Positions 26,456 through 35,725 of a stretch of DNA of 64,000 nucleotides are shown here, piece after piece. The stretch covers positions 1,403,001 through 1,467,000 of the forward strand of contig NZ_CP150277.1 of NCBI RefSeq assembly GCF_037977385.1, in the 5' to 3' direction. How positions within the stretch are numbered: position 1 is the first letter of the stretch; each line of letters opens with the position of its first letter. The position numbers were made by a program, and so were the translations under genes. Source of the DNA: Terribacillus sp. FSL K6-0262 (GTDB lineage Bacteria > Bacillota > Bacilli > Bacillales > Amphibacillaceae). A model generated the notes under the pieces. That model ran no database searches, was not told the origin of the DNA, and saw nothing but the letters and a program-made list of their open reading frames with translations.

Positions 26456-27314
26456 GGGCTATCTTTATCTGTTGCCTGCATTGGTCATCCTGGTCGTATT
26501 CAGCATCTATCCGATCATCAAGTCCTTCCTGATGAGCTTTTATACGGATTATGACTTCTTTAATGACACAGTCCATGCTTATGGCTTCGATAATTTCACG
26601 AAATTATTCCAGGACCCTAACTTCATCACCGCCCTGAAGAACACAGGAATATTCGTCATCGGCGTCGTGCCCCTGTCGATCATCATTTCCCTGGCGATTG
26701 CTGTATTACTGAATAGCAAGATCAAGATGAGCGGATTCTTCCGCACCATCTACTTCCTGCCATTCGTCACTTCCGTTGTGGCCGTGGCGATTGTCTGGAG
26801 CTGGATCTTCCATTCTGATTATGGGCTGCTGAACTATGTGCTCGGCTTATTCGGCATCGATCCGATCAATTGGCTGACGAATCCGACTTACGCAATGCCT
26901 TCGTTGATCATTTTAAGCATCTGGAAGGGCCTTGGATTCAATATCATCATCTTTTTGGCCGGACTGCAGAATATCGGCAGCCAATATTATTTAGCTGCAA
27001 AAGTGGACGGAGCCTCGGCATGGAACCGGTTCAAGAACATTACCTTGCCGCTGCTGTCCCCGACGATGTTCTTTGTATCGATCATCTCCATCATCAATGC
27101 CTTCAAAGTCTTTGATGAGATATTCGCCTTGTTCAACGGAAGGCCCGGACCAGCCAACAGCGCCCTGACCGTTGTCTATTACGTGTATCAGAAATTCTAT
27201 GAGGAATGGGAATTCGGCTTGGCATCTGCTGCTGCCTTCGTTCTCTTCCTCATCATCTTCCTATTCACCATCATCCAATTGGTAGTCGGGAAGAAATTCG
27301 TACATTACAACTAA
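26424..27314 (+). CDS. ABC importer permease, UgpA-like
   Basis: 296 residues, six TM segments. Starts with LKGYLYLLPALVILVVFSIYP; the EAA loop is YLAAKVDGASAWNRFKNITLPLL (about 190-212, given here in part as KVDGASAWNRF). CUT1 family inner-membrane subunit, partner of the next gene. Start codon lies inside the ATPase gene with GGCGGGA upstream. Confidence 0.92.
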   Translation: MQKPTWKSTLKGYLYLLPALVILVVFSIYPIIKSFLMSFYTDYDFFNDTVHAYGFDNFTKLFQDPNFITALKNTGIFVIGVVPLSIIISLAIAVLLNSKIKMSGFFRTIYFLPFVTSVVAVAIVWSWIFHSDYGLLNYVLGLFGIDPINWLTNPTYAMPSLIILSIWKGLGFNIIIFLAGLQNIGSQYYLAAKVDGASAWNRFKNITLPLLSPTMFFVSIISIINAFKVFDEIFALFNGRPGPANSALTVVYYVYQKFYEEWEFGLASAAAFVLFLIIFLFTIIQLVVGKKFVHYN

Positions 27315-27326
27315 GGAGGGCCCGGG

Positions 27327-28151
27327 ATGAATAAAGAAGCTTTATCCAAAGGAACAATCTATATACTTCTGTCATTGGGCGCCATCCTCATGCTGCTGCC
27401 CTTCGTCTGGATGATCAGCACCTCGCTGAAGGCTCCCAATGAAGTGATGGCGATGCCGCCGGTCTGGATCCCTTCCGAATGGCAATTCGGCAACTACAGC
27501 GAGGCGAGTGAAGCAGCTCCATTCGGCACTTATTTCTTCAATAGCATTGTCGTGACGGCATTGACTACAATCGGGGAATTACTGACAACCATACTGGCTG
27601 CTTATGCCTTTTCCCGGATCGACTTCCATGGCAAGGGAATCGTGTTCGCGGTGCTGCTCGGAACGATGATGGTGCCTGGGGAGATGCTGTTGATCCCGAA
27701 CTTCGTCACGGTCTCCAATCTGGGCTGGATCGACTCCTATGAGGGATTGATCATCCCATGGATTGCGAGCATCTTCTCCATCTTCCTATTGCGCCAGTAC
27801 TTCTTCTCGGTACCGCAGGAATTATCCTATGCTGCAAAAGTGGATGGATGCAGTGATTTCAAATTCCTATGGTACGTAATGGTACCCTTGGCCAAGCCCG
27901 CGCTGATCACCATTGCCTTACTGAAAATCATCGGCAGCTGGAATGCTTTCCTGTGGCCATTGATCGTCACCAATTCACAAGAACTCCGGACGCTGCCTGT
28001 CGGACTGTCGGCATTTACAACCGAAGCCGGCATTAAATATGAATTGCTGATGGCAGCCTCGACGATGGTCATCCTGCCTATGCTGCTTCTCTTCTTCATC
28101 ATGCAGAAATATGTCATCTCCGGTGTTGCCAGAAGCGGCTTGAAAGGCTGA
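27327..28151 (+). CDS. ABC importer permease, UgpE-like
   Basis: 274 residues, six TM segments. EAA loop SYAAKVDGCSDFKFLWYVMV; C-terminus FFIMQKYVISGVARSGLKG, a CUT1 permease hallmark. AAGGAGGGCC lies before ATG 27327. Pairs with the preceding permease. Confidence 0.92.
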   Translation: MNKEALSKGTIYILLSLGAILMLLPFVWMISTSLKAPNEVMAMPPVWIPSEWQFGNYSEASEAAPFGTYFFNSIVVTALTTIGELLTTILAAYAFSRIDFHGKGIVFAVLLGTMMVPGEMLLIPNFVTVSNLGWIDSYEGLIIPWIASIFSIFLLRQYFFSVPQELSYAAKVDGCSDFKFLWYVMVPLAKPALITIALLKIIGSWNAFLWPLIVTNSQELRTLPVGLSAFTTEAGIKYELLMAASTMVILPMLLLFFIMQKYVISGVARSGLKG

Positions 28152-28255
28152 ACATGACAGTACTTATTGGAGGTGATGCACAGGGAATCTGCTGCAGAAC
28201 ACGATAACAGTCGGTAAGTGAAAAACATCCAATTCCTTAAAGGAGGAAGACAAAT

Positions 28256-29536
28256 ATGAAAAAAGTAATATCTGTACTGTCCTTATTTTTGGTCCTGTTT
28301 TTAGCTGCTTGCAATAATAGTTCCGGTGCCAATGCCAACGAGGGAAATGATGCAAAAGGGCCGGTTGAAATCGAATTCTGGCACGCCATGAGCGGCCCGC
28401 ATGAAGAAGCAATCAAAAAGTTCGCGGACGATTTCAATAGCACCCATGAAGATATCAAGATCAAACCAGTCAACCAAGGAAGCTATGACGACCTGGAACA
28501 GAAAATCATGGCCGCAGCCAAAGCTGGGAATCTGCCCGATATGGCACAGGCTACCACAAATGTCATCCCTGAATACATCGACAATAAATTCATCACTGCC
28601 TTGAACGACTTCATCGAGGATCCGGAAATCGGCTTGTCTGAAGACGAATTGAATGACTATATCGAGGTTTTCCGCAATTCCAGCACATGGGATGATACGT
28701 ACTACAGCCTTCCTTTCAGCAAGAGTACCCGCGTCCTTTATTACAACAAGACAATGTTTGAAGAAAACGGTCTGGAAGTCCCGCAAACATGGGATGAGCT
28801 GCAAGAAGCTGCGAAGGCATTGACAAAAGACGGTGTTGTCGGGATGGGCTTCGAGAACTCCTATGAAGCGGAATTCCAAGGCATCCTGAAACAAATGGGC
28901 GGTACGTACATGGATGAAGAAACTGGCGAACCGCAATTTGCTTCCAAAGAAGGGCAGGAAGCAATGACATTCATCAAGGATATGATCGATGAAGGGATCG
29001 CCCGTACAGCTGGTGAAGATGAATACATGTCCAACCCATTCGGCCGTGGTGATGTGGCAATGTATATCGGTTCTTCCGCGGGTATCCCGCATGTTGATGG
29101 CGCGATGGAAGACGGCATTGAATGGTCCACTGCCCCGATCCCTACTTTGGACGGCGAAGCCGCAACAACATTCGCCGGAAATGACATCGTGATCTTCAAC
29201 CAAAGCGAAGAAGCGGAGCAAAAAGGCGCTTGGGAATTCATGAAATATCTGACCAGCCCTGAAGTCACTTCCGAATGGTCCATGCTTTCCGGCTACTTGC
29301 CGATTCGCCAATCTGCATTGGATACAGAAGAATATCAGAAGTTCCTTGAAGAAAATCCAGCCTACAAAGCAGGCACAGAGCAGTTCGATGCCGGATTCTT
29401 CATTGCCCGCGTCCCTGGCGGAGATGCAGTGCGCAACATCGTACTTGAAGAAATGGATTATATCCTCCAAGGCATGAAGACAGTAGAAGAAGGTTTGACA
29501 GAAGCACAAGACCGAGCAAAAGCTGAATTACAATAA
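28256..29536 (+). CDS. extracellular solute-binding lipoprotein, UgpB-like
   Basis: 426 residues. A signal peptide with lipobox LAAC (Cys22) anchors it to the outer face of the membrane. The N-lobe VEIEFWHAMSGPHEEAIKKF, then LPFSKSTRVLYYNKTMFEENG, and near the end SGYLPIRQSAL resemble UgpB, which binds glycerol-3-phosphate or glycerophosphodiesters, but also many sugar binders; cargo not certain. AAAGGAGGAAG precedes ATG 28256. The 104-nt gap after the permease gene holds no terminator. Last gene of the importer operon. Confidence 0.91.
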   Translation: MKKVISVLSLFLVLFLAACNNSSGANANEGNDAKGPVEIEFWHAMSGPHEEAIKKFADDFNSTHEDIKIKPVNQGSYDDLEQKIMAAAKAGNLPDMAQATTNVIPEYIDNKFITALNDFIEDPEIGLSEDELNDYIEVFRNSSTWDDTYYSLPFSKSTRVLYYNKTMFEENGLEVPQTWDELQEAAKALTKDGVVGMGFENSYEAEFQGILKQMGGTYMDEETGEPQFASKEGQEAMTFIKDMIDEGIARTAGEDEYMSNPFGRGDVAMYIGSSAGIPHVDGAMEDGIEWSTAPIPTLDGEAATTFAGNDIVIFNQSEEAEQKGAWEFMKYLTSPEVTSEWSMLSGYLPIRQSALDTEEYQKFLEENPAYKAGTEQFDAGFFIARVPGGDAVRNIVLEEMDYILQGMKTVEEGLTEAQDRAKAELQ

Positions 29537-29542
29537 CGGGAT

Positions 29543-29572
29543 AAGGCAGGGTATCCCCTGCCTTTTCTTTTT
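29543..29572 (+). terminator. terminator after ABC importer operon
   Basis: AAGGCAGG(G) pairs with (C)CCTGCCTT around TAT, then TTCTTTTT. The next gene starts 15 nt later, so it could receive read-through only. Confidence 0.85.
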
Positions 29573-29586
29573 AAGAGGTGACGGAC

Positions 29587-30936
29587 ATGAAGACAACGAT
29601 CAAATTTTGGGGTGGATTACACACCATTGGCGGCAATATTGCAGAAGTGACATACGGAACAGACCGGATCATCTTCGATTTCGGACTTGTCTATGATCCT
29701 GCCAGCAGCATCATAGATACAAAAGAACGCAAGCAATCCTATGTCCTTGATATGCTGAAACTAGGTGCTATTCCCTCCATAGATGGGATATACAGCAGAG
29801 AATCTTTAGAAGGAGATAGTTTTTCTGCAGCAAAACCACAACCGCAGGAAGACTCATCCTATCAAACAGCGGTATTCATATCCCACCTTCATCTGGATCA
29901 TATGGGTGCCATGGATACATTATCAGCACAGATTCCTATTTATATGACAGAAGACTCGAAGCAGCTTTATGATGCGCTGGAGCGTGTCGGCGAGGGATTA
30001 TCACTGCATAAGGAAACAATCGGTATGTCTTTCGGCCAAACCATTGAAGTAGGTGAGATACGCGTCACGCCAATTCCAGTAGATCACGATGTAATCGGCG
30101 CTGCTTCCTTCCTCATTGAAACACCTGATCTAACAATCGTGAACTCCGGCGATTTACGTATGCATGGTGCACATCCAGAATACACGGAAGACTGGCTGAC
30201 TTTCATGGCCACACGGGATATCGATGTATTACTCATTGAGGGCACCACTTTCAACCCGGACAAAAAAGACACAGAAACAGCATGCAAGGAAGATGCAGAT
30301 ATTCTTAAGGTGGGAAAAGATGCACTTTCCCAAAAGCAAGGTCTAGGGATATTCAATATTTATCACCGGAATATCGATCGTATTCAGACGTTCCTGCAAA
30401 TGGCTGAACTAACAGGAAGAACACCAGTTTTAGAAGCACCAACAGCTTATCTGGCAGATCATTTCTTACATGATGTTCAGTTCATGATCTACTTGGACGC
30501 TAGCTGTAAAAGTGCTGTGACTACCGAGCAGCTGCTGACAAAATATAAAGGCGTATCTGCCTCTGAGATCAATCAGAACCCCGCTTCCTACTTGTTGCAG
30601 AATAGCTATCACTCTATTCAAAACTTGCTTGATCTTGATTTGAAGGACAGCATCTACCTGCATTCCAATGGCATGCCTTTAGGTTCCTTCGATCCCGCTC
30701 ACCAAACGATGCATGCACTGTTGGAACGCTTCGGCGTTACCTATCAATCTCTCAATGTATCAGGGCATGCCAAGCATGAAGACATACTTTATATCATCGA
30801 TCGAATCAAACCTCGTGTGCTTGTTCCATGGCACAGTCATTATCCAGAACTGATTAAGCCGCTTGATTCGAAGCAGGAGGTGTATTATCCGAAGTTGTAT
30901 GAGACATGGGAGCCTAATTCCTTGACCATAACTTAA
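29587..30936 (+). CDS. RNase J-like metallo-beta-lactamase-fold hydrolase
   Basis: 449 residues. Zinc motifs: HLHLDH (about 100-105), VDHDVIG, NSGDLRMHG, and C-terminal SGHAKHED with LVPWHSHYPE, the MBL/beta-CASP layout of RNase J. It is about 100 residues shorter than RNase J, lacking its C-terminal domain, and carries an insert (about 52-90) before HxHxDH. Possible nuclease or phosphodiesterase; not one of the housekeeping RNases J by length. ATG 29587 follows AGAGGTGACGG; an in-frame GTG at 29578 is part of that site. Its role beside the importer is unknown. Confidence 0.78.
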   Translation: MKTTIKFWGGLHTIGGNIAEVTYGTDRIIFDFGLVYDPASSIIDTKERKQSYVLDMLKLGAIPSIDGIYSRESLEGDSFSAAKPQPQEDSSYQTAVFISHLHLDHMGAMDTLSAQIPIYMTEDSKQLYDALERVGEGLSLHKETIGMSFGQTIEVGEIRVTPIPVDHDVIGAASFLIETPDLTIVNSGDLRMHGAHPEYTEDWLTFMATRDIDVLLIEGTTFNPDKKDTETACKEDADILKVGKDALSQKQGLGIFNIYHRNIDRIQTFLQMAELTGRTPVLEAPTAYLADHFLHDVQFMIYLDASCKSAVTTEQLLTKYKGVSASEINQNPASYLLQNSYHSIQNLLDLDLKDSIYLHSNGMPLGSFDPAHQTMHALLERFGVTYQSLNVSGHAKHEDILYIIDRIKPRVLVPWHSHYPELIKPLDSKQEVYYPKLYETWEPNSLTIT

Positions 30937-30947
30937 TGCAAATTAAA

Positions 30948-30981
30948 AGAATCCGCCGGCAATGCTAGCGGATTCCTCTTA
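30948..30981 (+). terminator. terminator after MBL gene
   Basis: AAGAATCCGC pairs with GCGGATTC(C)TCTT around an 11-nt loop. Shared with the convergent small-protein gene. Confidence 0.75.
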
Positions 30982-31006
30982 ATATTACTATGATATTTCC
31001 TCTGAG

Positions 31007-31321
31007 TTACCACCATCCACCTCTTACCCTGATACTTTCTCTTAATATGACATACGAACGCTCAATACCTTTTAAAAGGAGAATATTCTTCTCTAGCCTC
31101 TGTCTTAATGCCTTATTTGCTTTTCCATCAAAGCAATCTTCCAGCACATCCTTGAGCTTTATATGTTCCTCTGAGAGGGATTCAATATGGTTGCAGCGCT
31201 CTAAATATTTCTTATAAAACTTCTCATCTGCTTCTAAATCGTCTTTGATACTTCTTTCCAACTCTTTCTTTTGCTTTCGTCTCTCTAGGAATTCATCAAA
31301 TTCATCAAGTATTTCTACCAT
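31007..31321 (-). CDS. small helical protein, candidate secretion partner of the lipase
   Basis: 104 residues, highly charged and predicted all-helical, with heptad-like stretches (LDEFDEFLERRKQKKELER; LRQRLEKNILLLKGIERSY) separated by a turn near residue 65. No TM or signal. It lies 24 nt after the lipase gene in the same operon. Size, helicity and position fit the small partners (TlaA type) that stack on the C-terminal domain of T7-secreted reverse-domain lipases. I do not recognise the family for certain. Ends GGWW. Confidence 0.65.
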   Translation of the reverse strand: MVEILDEFDEFLERRKQKKELERSIKDDLEADEKFYKKYLERCNHIESLSEEHIKLKDVLEDCFDGKANKALRQRLEKNILLLKGIERSYVILRESIRVRGGWW

Positions 31322-31345
31322 TCTATCATGCCTTCCACTAATGAA

Positions 31346-32758
31346 TCAGAACCTCAGCCAACCAGCCAGCATTTCGTCAATATGCGCAAAGTCCTTCGCC
31401 ATCTTGTTCATATTGTATGCGATTTCCCCAGTGTCAGATTGTGCATCCTTCAAGAATCCAATCAATTCGTCAAAGTAATCCATCTCAAATAACATCGGAA
31501 CGCCTTTTGGGCCAGTCACAGTCAGATCCCGATAGATATCATCTACATCGGATCCATTCAGCTTATCGTATCTACCTGATCCAACTTGCCCTTTGAATTT
31601 ACTCTTCGCATATTCCATCGCTGAGAGATAGTCATCCAAGAACTGCATCATCTCTTTTTTAGTCTTCGCAATCAGATCTTCGCTAGCTTCTACTTGTGCC
31701 GCATAGGATTTCATTAATTCGGTCTGAATAACGATGTGGAAATCTGAAACACCACTATTTTTTAAGAAGAGAGGTGATGTGGAGATAGCCGCGCGAAGTT
31801 TTTCATCAAATAATAAGTCTGATTTGTAGTAACCATCTTCATTATAAAGACTTACATCCGTATAGTTCTTTATACCATGAGATCCCAGCATGTCGGCCAT
31901 TTGGTCACCTAAGCCATCTTTTCCAGCTGGATCTTCCATATAATAAAGGGAGCCGATTGTTTTGTCATGAAACATAGCAACTGCATCACTCGGGTAGGCA
32001 TATGTAATAATCTTGTCCTTATAATCCCCCTGGCTGACGCGCTTCTGCTTATCTTCATCCAAAAGACCGTAAGCATCCGCTGCAGCAAAGGTCACTGCGT
32101 TGGAATCATACATCACGGCACAATATTGAGCCAGTCCCCCGCCAAGAGAATGCCCAGTAAAGGTTATATTCTCTGCACCATATTTCTCTATGTACTTTTT
32201 CACAGCTGCCTCCGCTTCAGTAAATTGGTTCTTATTCGTAAACGTGATTGTACCATTGGCATTCAGCTTTGCATTCCCCGTCTGCAACGCCGCATCCTGA
32301 GATGGTGTCGCTACATAAGCTGTGGTCCCATATTCCTTTTTGCTATAATTGGAATTACCACCGACTACGCCAAAGGCATCTTCGTAGACATCCTTAAGAA
32401 ACCCTGAATAGTCTACCTTTCTATCAGATTCATAGATTATCGTATCTCCTTTCAGTGTTGCTTTATCTCCCGCTTCACTCATGATGGCATTTTTAGTGGG
32501 TTCGTCCAGACCTTTAAGTTCCACTTCTTTTGTGGTAGTTTTAGGAGGTTCAGTACCACGGAAGCTGATAACGATTTCCTTGGTTTGGGGGTTTTCTAGT
32601 ACATAGCCGTATAAGCCTGTTTCTTTGTCTTCTATGATTTCAACTGTATTCCAATCGATAATTTCATTGGGTGTTTCACTTTGGAAGTTCTTTCTATTAG
32701 ATTCATATGAATCATCAGAAATATGGCTTGCTTCAAAATCCGTTAACTTACGGGACAT
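31346..32758 (-). CDS. TslA-like lipase with C-terminal helical targeting domain
   Basis: 470 residues without a signal peptide. Residues about 1-330 form a class 3 lipase-like alpha/beta hydrolase: oxyanion SFRGTE (65-70), nucleophile S204 in GHSLGG, likely Asp258 (YPSDAV) and His294 (GSHGIKNY). Residues about 335-470 are helical (AAQVEASEDLIAKTKKEM and, later, MNKMAKDFAHIDEMLAGWL). Enzyme first and helical domain last is the reverse of LXG toxins and matches TslA, a T7-secreted phospholipase. AAAGGA lies 9 nt before ATG 32758. The locus is AT-rich and faces two small lipoproteins. Confidence 0.78.
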   Translation of the reverse strand: MSRKLTDFEASHISDDSYESNRKNFQSETPNEIIDWNTVEIIEDKETGLYGYVLENPQTKEIVISFRGTEPPKTTTKEVELKGLDEPTKNAIMSEAGDKATLKGDTIIYESDRKVDYSGFLKDVYEDAFGVVGGNSNYSKKEYGTTAYVATPSQDAALQTGNAKLNANGTITFTNKNQFTEAEAAVKKYIEKYGAENITFTGHSLGGGLAQYCAVMYDSNAVTFAAADAYGLLDEDKQKRVSQGDYKDKIITYAYPSDAVAMFHDKTIGSLYYMEDPAGKDGLGDQMADMLGSHGIKNYTDVSLYNEDGYYKSDLLFDEKLRAAISTSPLFLKNSGVSDFHIVIQTELMKSYAAQVEASEDLIAKTKKEMMQFLDDYLSAMEYAKSKFKGQVGSGRYDKLNGSDVDDIYRDLTVTGPKGVPMLFEMDYFDELIGFLKDAQSDTGEIAYNMNKMAKDFAHIDEMLAGWLRF

Positions 32759-32802
32759 TTTAAAATCCTTTCTTGATATAATTTTACAGAAGAGGTGTTT
32801 AT

Positions 32803-33138
32803 GTGAGAAAAAGTGTTTTGTTTATAACTGTTACTATTTTTTCCATTATACTATTAGGAGGTTGTGGAGTGAAGGATAATTACGATGAAGAAACTGTCAC
32901 TAACGCCAAGGAGACTGCAAGAAGTTATGTTGAAAACAATTTCAAAGATATAGAAACTATAGAATTAAATGAACCTCGCGAATCACAAATGGGCAGTTTA
33001 AAGATAGACGGCACAGTTAATGGAGAATCAGAGTTCACAATTAGTTTTAATCAAGACTTTACAGTTGCTTCAATCAGTTTAGGTGAGGGATTTCCTGAAA
33101 GATTTGAAGAATGTAGCAAAAAGAGTTGTGATTACTAG
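32803..33138 (+). CDS. small lipoprotein, candidate lipase immunity protein
   Basis: 111 residues starting at GTG 32803 behind GAGGTG. Signal peptide with lipobox LGGC (Cys21) predicts outer-face membrane anchoring. The mature part (NAKETARSYVENNFKDIETI then MGSLKIDGTVNGESEFTISF) resembles, from memory, DUF1433-type lipoproteins found beside T7SS lipase toxins; it ends with a Cys pair in ECSKKSCDY. It is head-to-head with the lipase gene, 44 bp apart. Surface location is where an immunity protein against an incoming phospholipase would act. Function is inferred. Confidence 0.72.
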   Translation: MRKSVLFITVTIFSIILLGGCGVKDNYDEETVTNAKETARSYVENNFKDIETIELNEPRESQMGSLKIDGTVNGESEFTISFNQDFTVASISLGEGFPERFEECSKKSCDY

Positions 33139-33207
33139 AATCAGAATCCTTTTATCGATATATTAATCTCATTAACATCATCTATTCTATTATTATAGTG
33201 AGGTATT

Positions 33208-33550
33208 ATGAAAAAATGTACATTTTCTATTAGTTTCTATATTTTCCATTATACTACTAGGAGGATGTAATGTGAACGGGAGTAATTCTGAGTTCGATGA
33301 TGACACAATAACCAAAGCCCAGAATACAGCTAAAAATTATATAGAGAGCAATTTTGAAAATGTAAGCTCTATTGAAATGGACGAACCTTATACAGCTCCT
33401 ATGGGTAGCATGACTATAGATAGAACAGTGAATGGTAATGCTGGTTTCTCAATAAAATTCAATAAAGATATAAGTGTAGCAGGAATCAGTACAAATGAAG
33501 GTTTTCCTGAATTTAAAGAAGAATGTAAGGAATCAAGTTGCGATTACTAG
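33208..33550 (+). pseudogene. second small lipoprotein, frameshifted in an A-tract
   Basis: Paralogue of the preceding gene: NVSSIEMDEPYTAPMGSMTI, NGNAGFSIKFN, end ECKESSCDY. GTGAGG precedes ATG 33208, but ATG-AAA-AAA-TGT reads out of frame and stops within 21 codons. With five As instead of six after the ATG the frame gives MKNVHFLLVSIFSIILLGGC, a perfect lipoprotein signal joined to the rest. So one extra base in a homopolymer breaks the gene. It may be true decay, phase variation, or a sequencing error. An internal GTG at 33272 would give an unexported protein. Confidence 0.8.
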
Positions 33551-33906
33551 GGGATAAGAGAAAATATAAGTTGACAACTAATCTAAAATTAGACAGTTAC
33601 TCACCAATAGCACCTATATTTTTTTATCCTGTACTATACCTTTTCATTATCTGATTCTTATAGAAGCATGCGTCTAAGAGAAATCAATGGTAGAATACTC
33701 GTTCCGTGATTCGAACGAATTAAAGAAAATTTAAAATGATAGGAATTCGCCTTTTAGTTGTATATTACATGAAACGAAACAAGAGGACGGGCACCTAATC
33801 TATTCTTCGCCTGCCTTTTACAGTTCATCTTACAGTGATTAAACAGACTAATTACCCATCATAGGGCAGTTAGTCTGTTTTGTTACTGTATACCATCCCC
33901 TTACCT
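33551..33906. other. AT-rich intergenic region with hairpin
   Basis: No gene is supported. AACAGACTAA (33842-33851) pairs with TTAGTCTGTT (33870-33879) and is followed by TTGTT, a terminator probably shared by the lipoprotein transcript and the convergent transporter gene. Confidence 0.6.
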
Positions 33907-35100
33907 CTAATTGATATACGCGTTCTTCCCCGCTCCCATACCAACAATCCAAAGTACTACAGCCACCGCAACCAATAATGCCAATGGCACTGTCCAGCTT
34001 GACGTAACATCATGCAGCAAACCAAATAACGTCGGCCCTACTGCCGCCAATAGATACCCGATAAACTGCGCCATACCTGATAATTCTGCGGATTCCTGAG
34101 CTGACTGTGTTCGCAAGACAAAAAACATCGTCGCGAGACTGAACACACCGCCTCCAGCTAATCCGAACAGCAATACACTGATGACACTGATCCATGTAAT
34201 ACCTGTCAACAACCCTGAGAAGCTCATAACGAAACACAAAGCTATGATGCTCACTATTCCCCTTTGTCCTGCAAAACGCCCTGCTAGGATCGGGAGTAGA
34301 AATGAAGTCGGCAAGCTGCAAAGCTGCATGAGAGCTAAGAGCCATCCAGATATTGATTCACTAAAGCCCTGGTTTTGCAATATAGTCGGAAGCCAGGTGA
34401 TCATGATGTAAAACAATAGCGATTGTAATCCCATGAATCCTGTTACCTTCCAGGCAAGACCTGAGGACCATAGCTTCTTCCCTTTGTTAGGAAGGGAAAT
34501 CGAGACTTTCACACGCTGGCGTAGCTGCGGTATCCAAGCAATCATTGTGACAAGCGTCAAAATCACCCAGACAGCGAGTGAACCATGCCACCCGCTGCCA
34601 AGCCCATTCGAAAGAGGAACACTGATTCCAGAAGCGAGCGCAGCCATCCCGTTCATGGTCATCGCATAAGCTCCAGTCATCACACCTACATTTTTAGGGA
34701 ATTCCCGCTTGATCAAGCCCGGCAAAAGTACATTCCCCATCGCGATTCCGATTCCCGCTAAAGCAGTACCAACGAAAAGCATCCATACTGGGGTAAAAAA
34801 CCGAAGTATAAGTCCAACAGCTATGATAATCAGACCAGTAAACAAAGTTCTTTCAATACCTGCACGCCTGGCAATTCTTGGCGCAACTAGCGCAAATACA
34901 GCAAAAGCAATCAATGGCAAAGTAGTCAGCATGCCTGTTGAAGCATTGCCAATACCTGTATCTGAACGAATGTTGTCTATTAAAGGACTTAACCCTGTTA
35001 TCGGCGCACGCAAATTAGCACCGATAAGCAGAATACTTAAGACTAGTACGACCACCCCAACACGTGAGGCGTTCTGTTTTAATTGATTAGATTGTTCCAT
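33907..35100 (-). CDS. MFS transporter, CynX/NimT type (YycB-like)
   Basis: 397 residues, about 12 TM segments. GANLRAPITGLSPLIDNIR near the N-terminus is the signature of the CynX/NimT group; B. subtilis YycB is similar in length. Members have been linked to cyanate or 2-nitroimidazole export, so the cargo is open. ATG 35100 follows AAGGAGAAG; 25 residues of upstream open frame lack a ribosome site. Spaced 84 nt after fra on the same strand. Confidence 0.85.
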   Translation of the reverse strand: MEQSNQLKQNASRVGVVVLVLSILLIGANLRAPITGLSPLIDNIRSDTGIGNASTGMLTTLPLIAFAVFALVAPRIARRAGIERTLFTGLIIIAVGLILRFFTPVWMLFVGTALAGIGIAMGNVLLPGLIKREFPKNVGVMTGAYAMTMNGMAALASGISVPLSNGLGSGWHGSLAVWVILTLVTMIAWIPQLRQRVKVSISLPNKGKKLWSSGLAWKVTGFMGLQSLLFYIMITWLPTILQNQGFSESISGWLLALMQLCSLPTSFLLPILAGRFAGQRGIVSIIALCFVMSFSGLLTGITWISVISVLLFGLAGGGVFSLATMFFVLRTQSAQESAELSGMAQFIGYLLAAVGPTLFGLLHDVTSSWTVPLALLVAVAVVLWIVGMGAGKNAYIN

Positions 35101-35184
35101 ATGTCTTCTCCTTACTCTGTCCAGCACACTGGGAGAATTCCCAGCAAAGAAACACCATTTAGAGGTGTTTTCCATTCACTTTCA

Positions 35185-35556
35185 TTATTTCCGCCAAAAA
35201 GTCGTACAGTCTGCCTTGTCTGTAATATTGAACTCTATCATTCTTTCTAATAATGAATAATCCACCGGCCCATCCCATTTGATACGAACCAGCTGCTTCG
35301 TATGATCATAGCCCGCCTGAACAATATCATCAGAAAAATGATCTATTCCCGCTTTTTCCGGTGCAACAGCCAAATGCTGTTTGGCGATGCTAAAGCCAAT
35401 AATAAATGTGCCATGATCAGTAAACATCGGCTGATTCCAGGCAATTTTCGGCTCTAAGTTGGGATACTTCTCAGCTACCCAATTCAGAACTTCTTCTGTT
35501 CGTTCTTGATGCTGCGGGTTGTCAATTTGAGCTAGATAATCTGCGAATGCTTCCAT
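35185..35556 (-). CDS. fra: intracellular iron chaperone Fra (frataxin-like, YdhG)
   Basis: 123 residues, DUF1801 fold. [34 protein letters not shown] and the C-terminal [14 protein letters not shown] are close to B. subtilis Fra/YdhG, which delivers iron to the SUF scaffold and ferrochelatase. AAAGGAGAAAATGAA surrounds the ATG at 35556. Small cytosolic protein; probably monocistronic or followed by the CynX-type gene. Confidence 0.88.
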   Translation of the reverse strand: MEAFADYLAQIDNPQHQERTEEVLNWVAEKYPNLEPKIAWNQPMFTDHGTFIIGFSIAKQHLAVAPEKAGIDHFSDDIVQAGYDHTKQLVRIKWDGPVDYSLLERMIEFNITDKADCTTFWRK

Positions 35557-35725
35557 TTCATTTTCTCCTTTTTAATTTTTTAGCAATCTATTCTTAAGAT
35601 GATATACCTGTCTTTACTATCGCAACACAACCTACATTACTACTATAACCACAAGCGTATAAAAAGAGAAGTCGGCTTTTATTTATCCATGTGCTATAAC
35701 TTATCAGCAACTCTGTAAGAGAAAC

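Noticed and set aside
28301..29509. 402-codon open frame on the minus strand across the solute-binding protein gene
   Set aside because: Antisense to a lipoprotein gene with strong ribosome site and domain matches; its translation is Cys/His/Phe-rich and unlike any protein, a codon-bias artefact.
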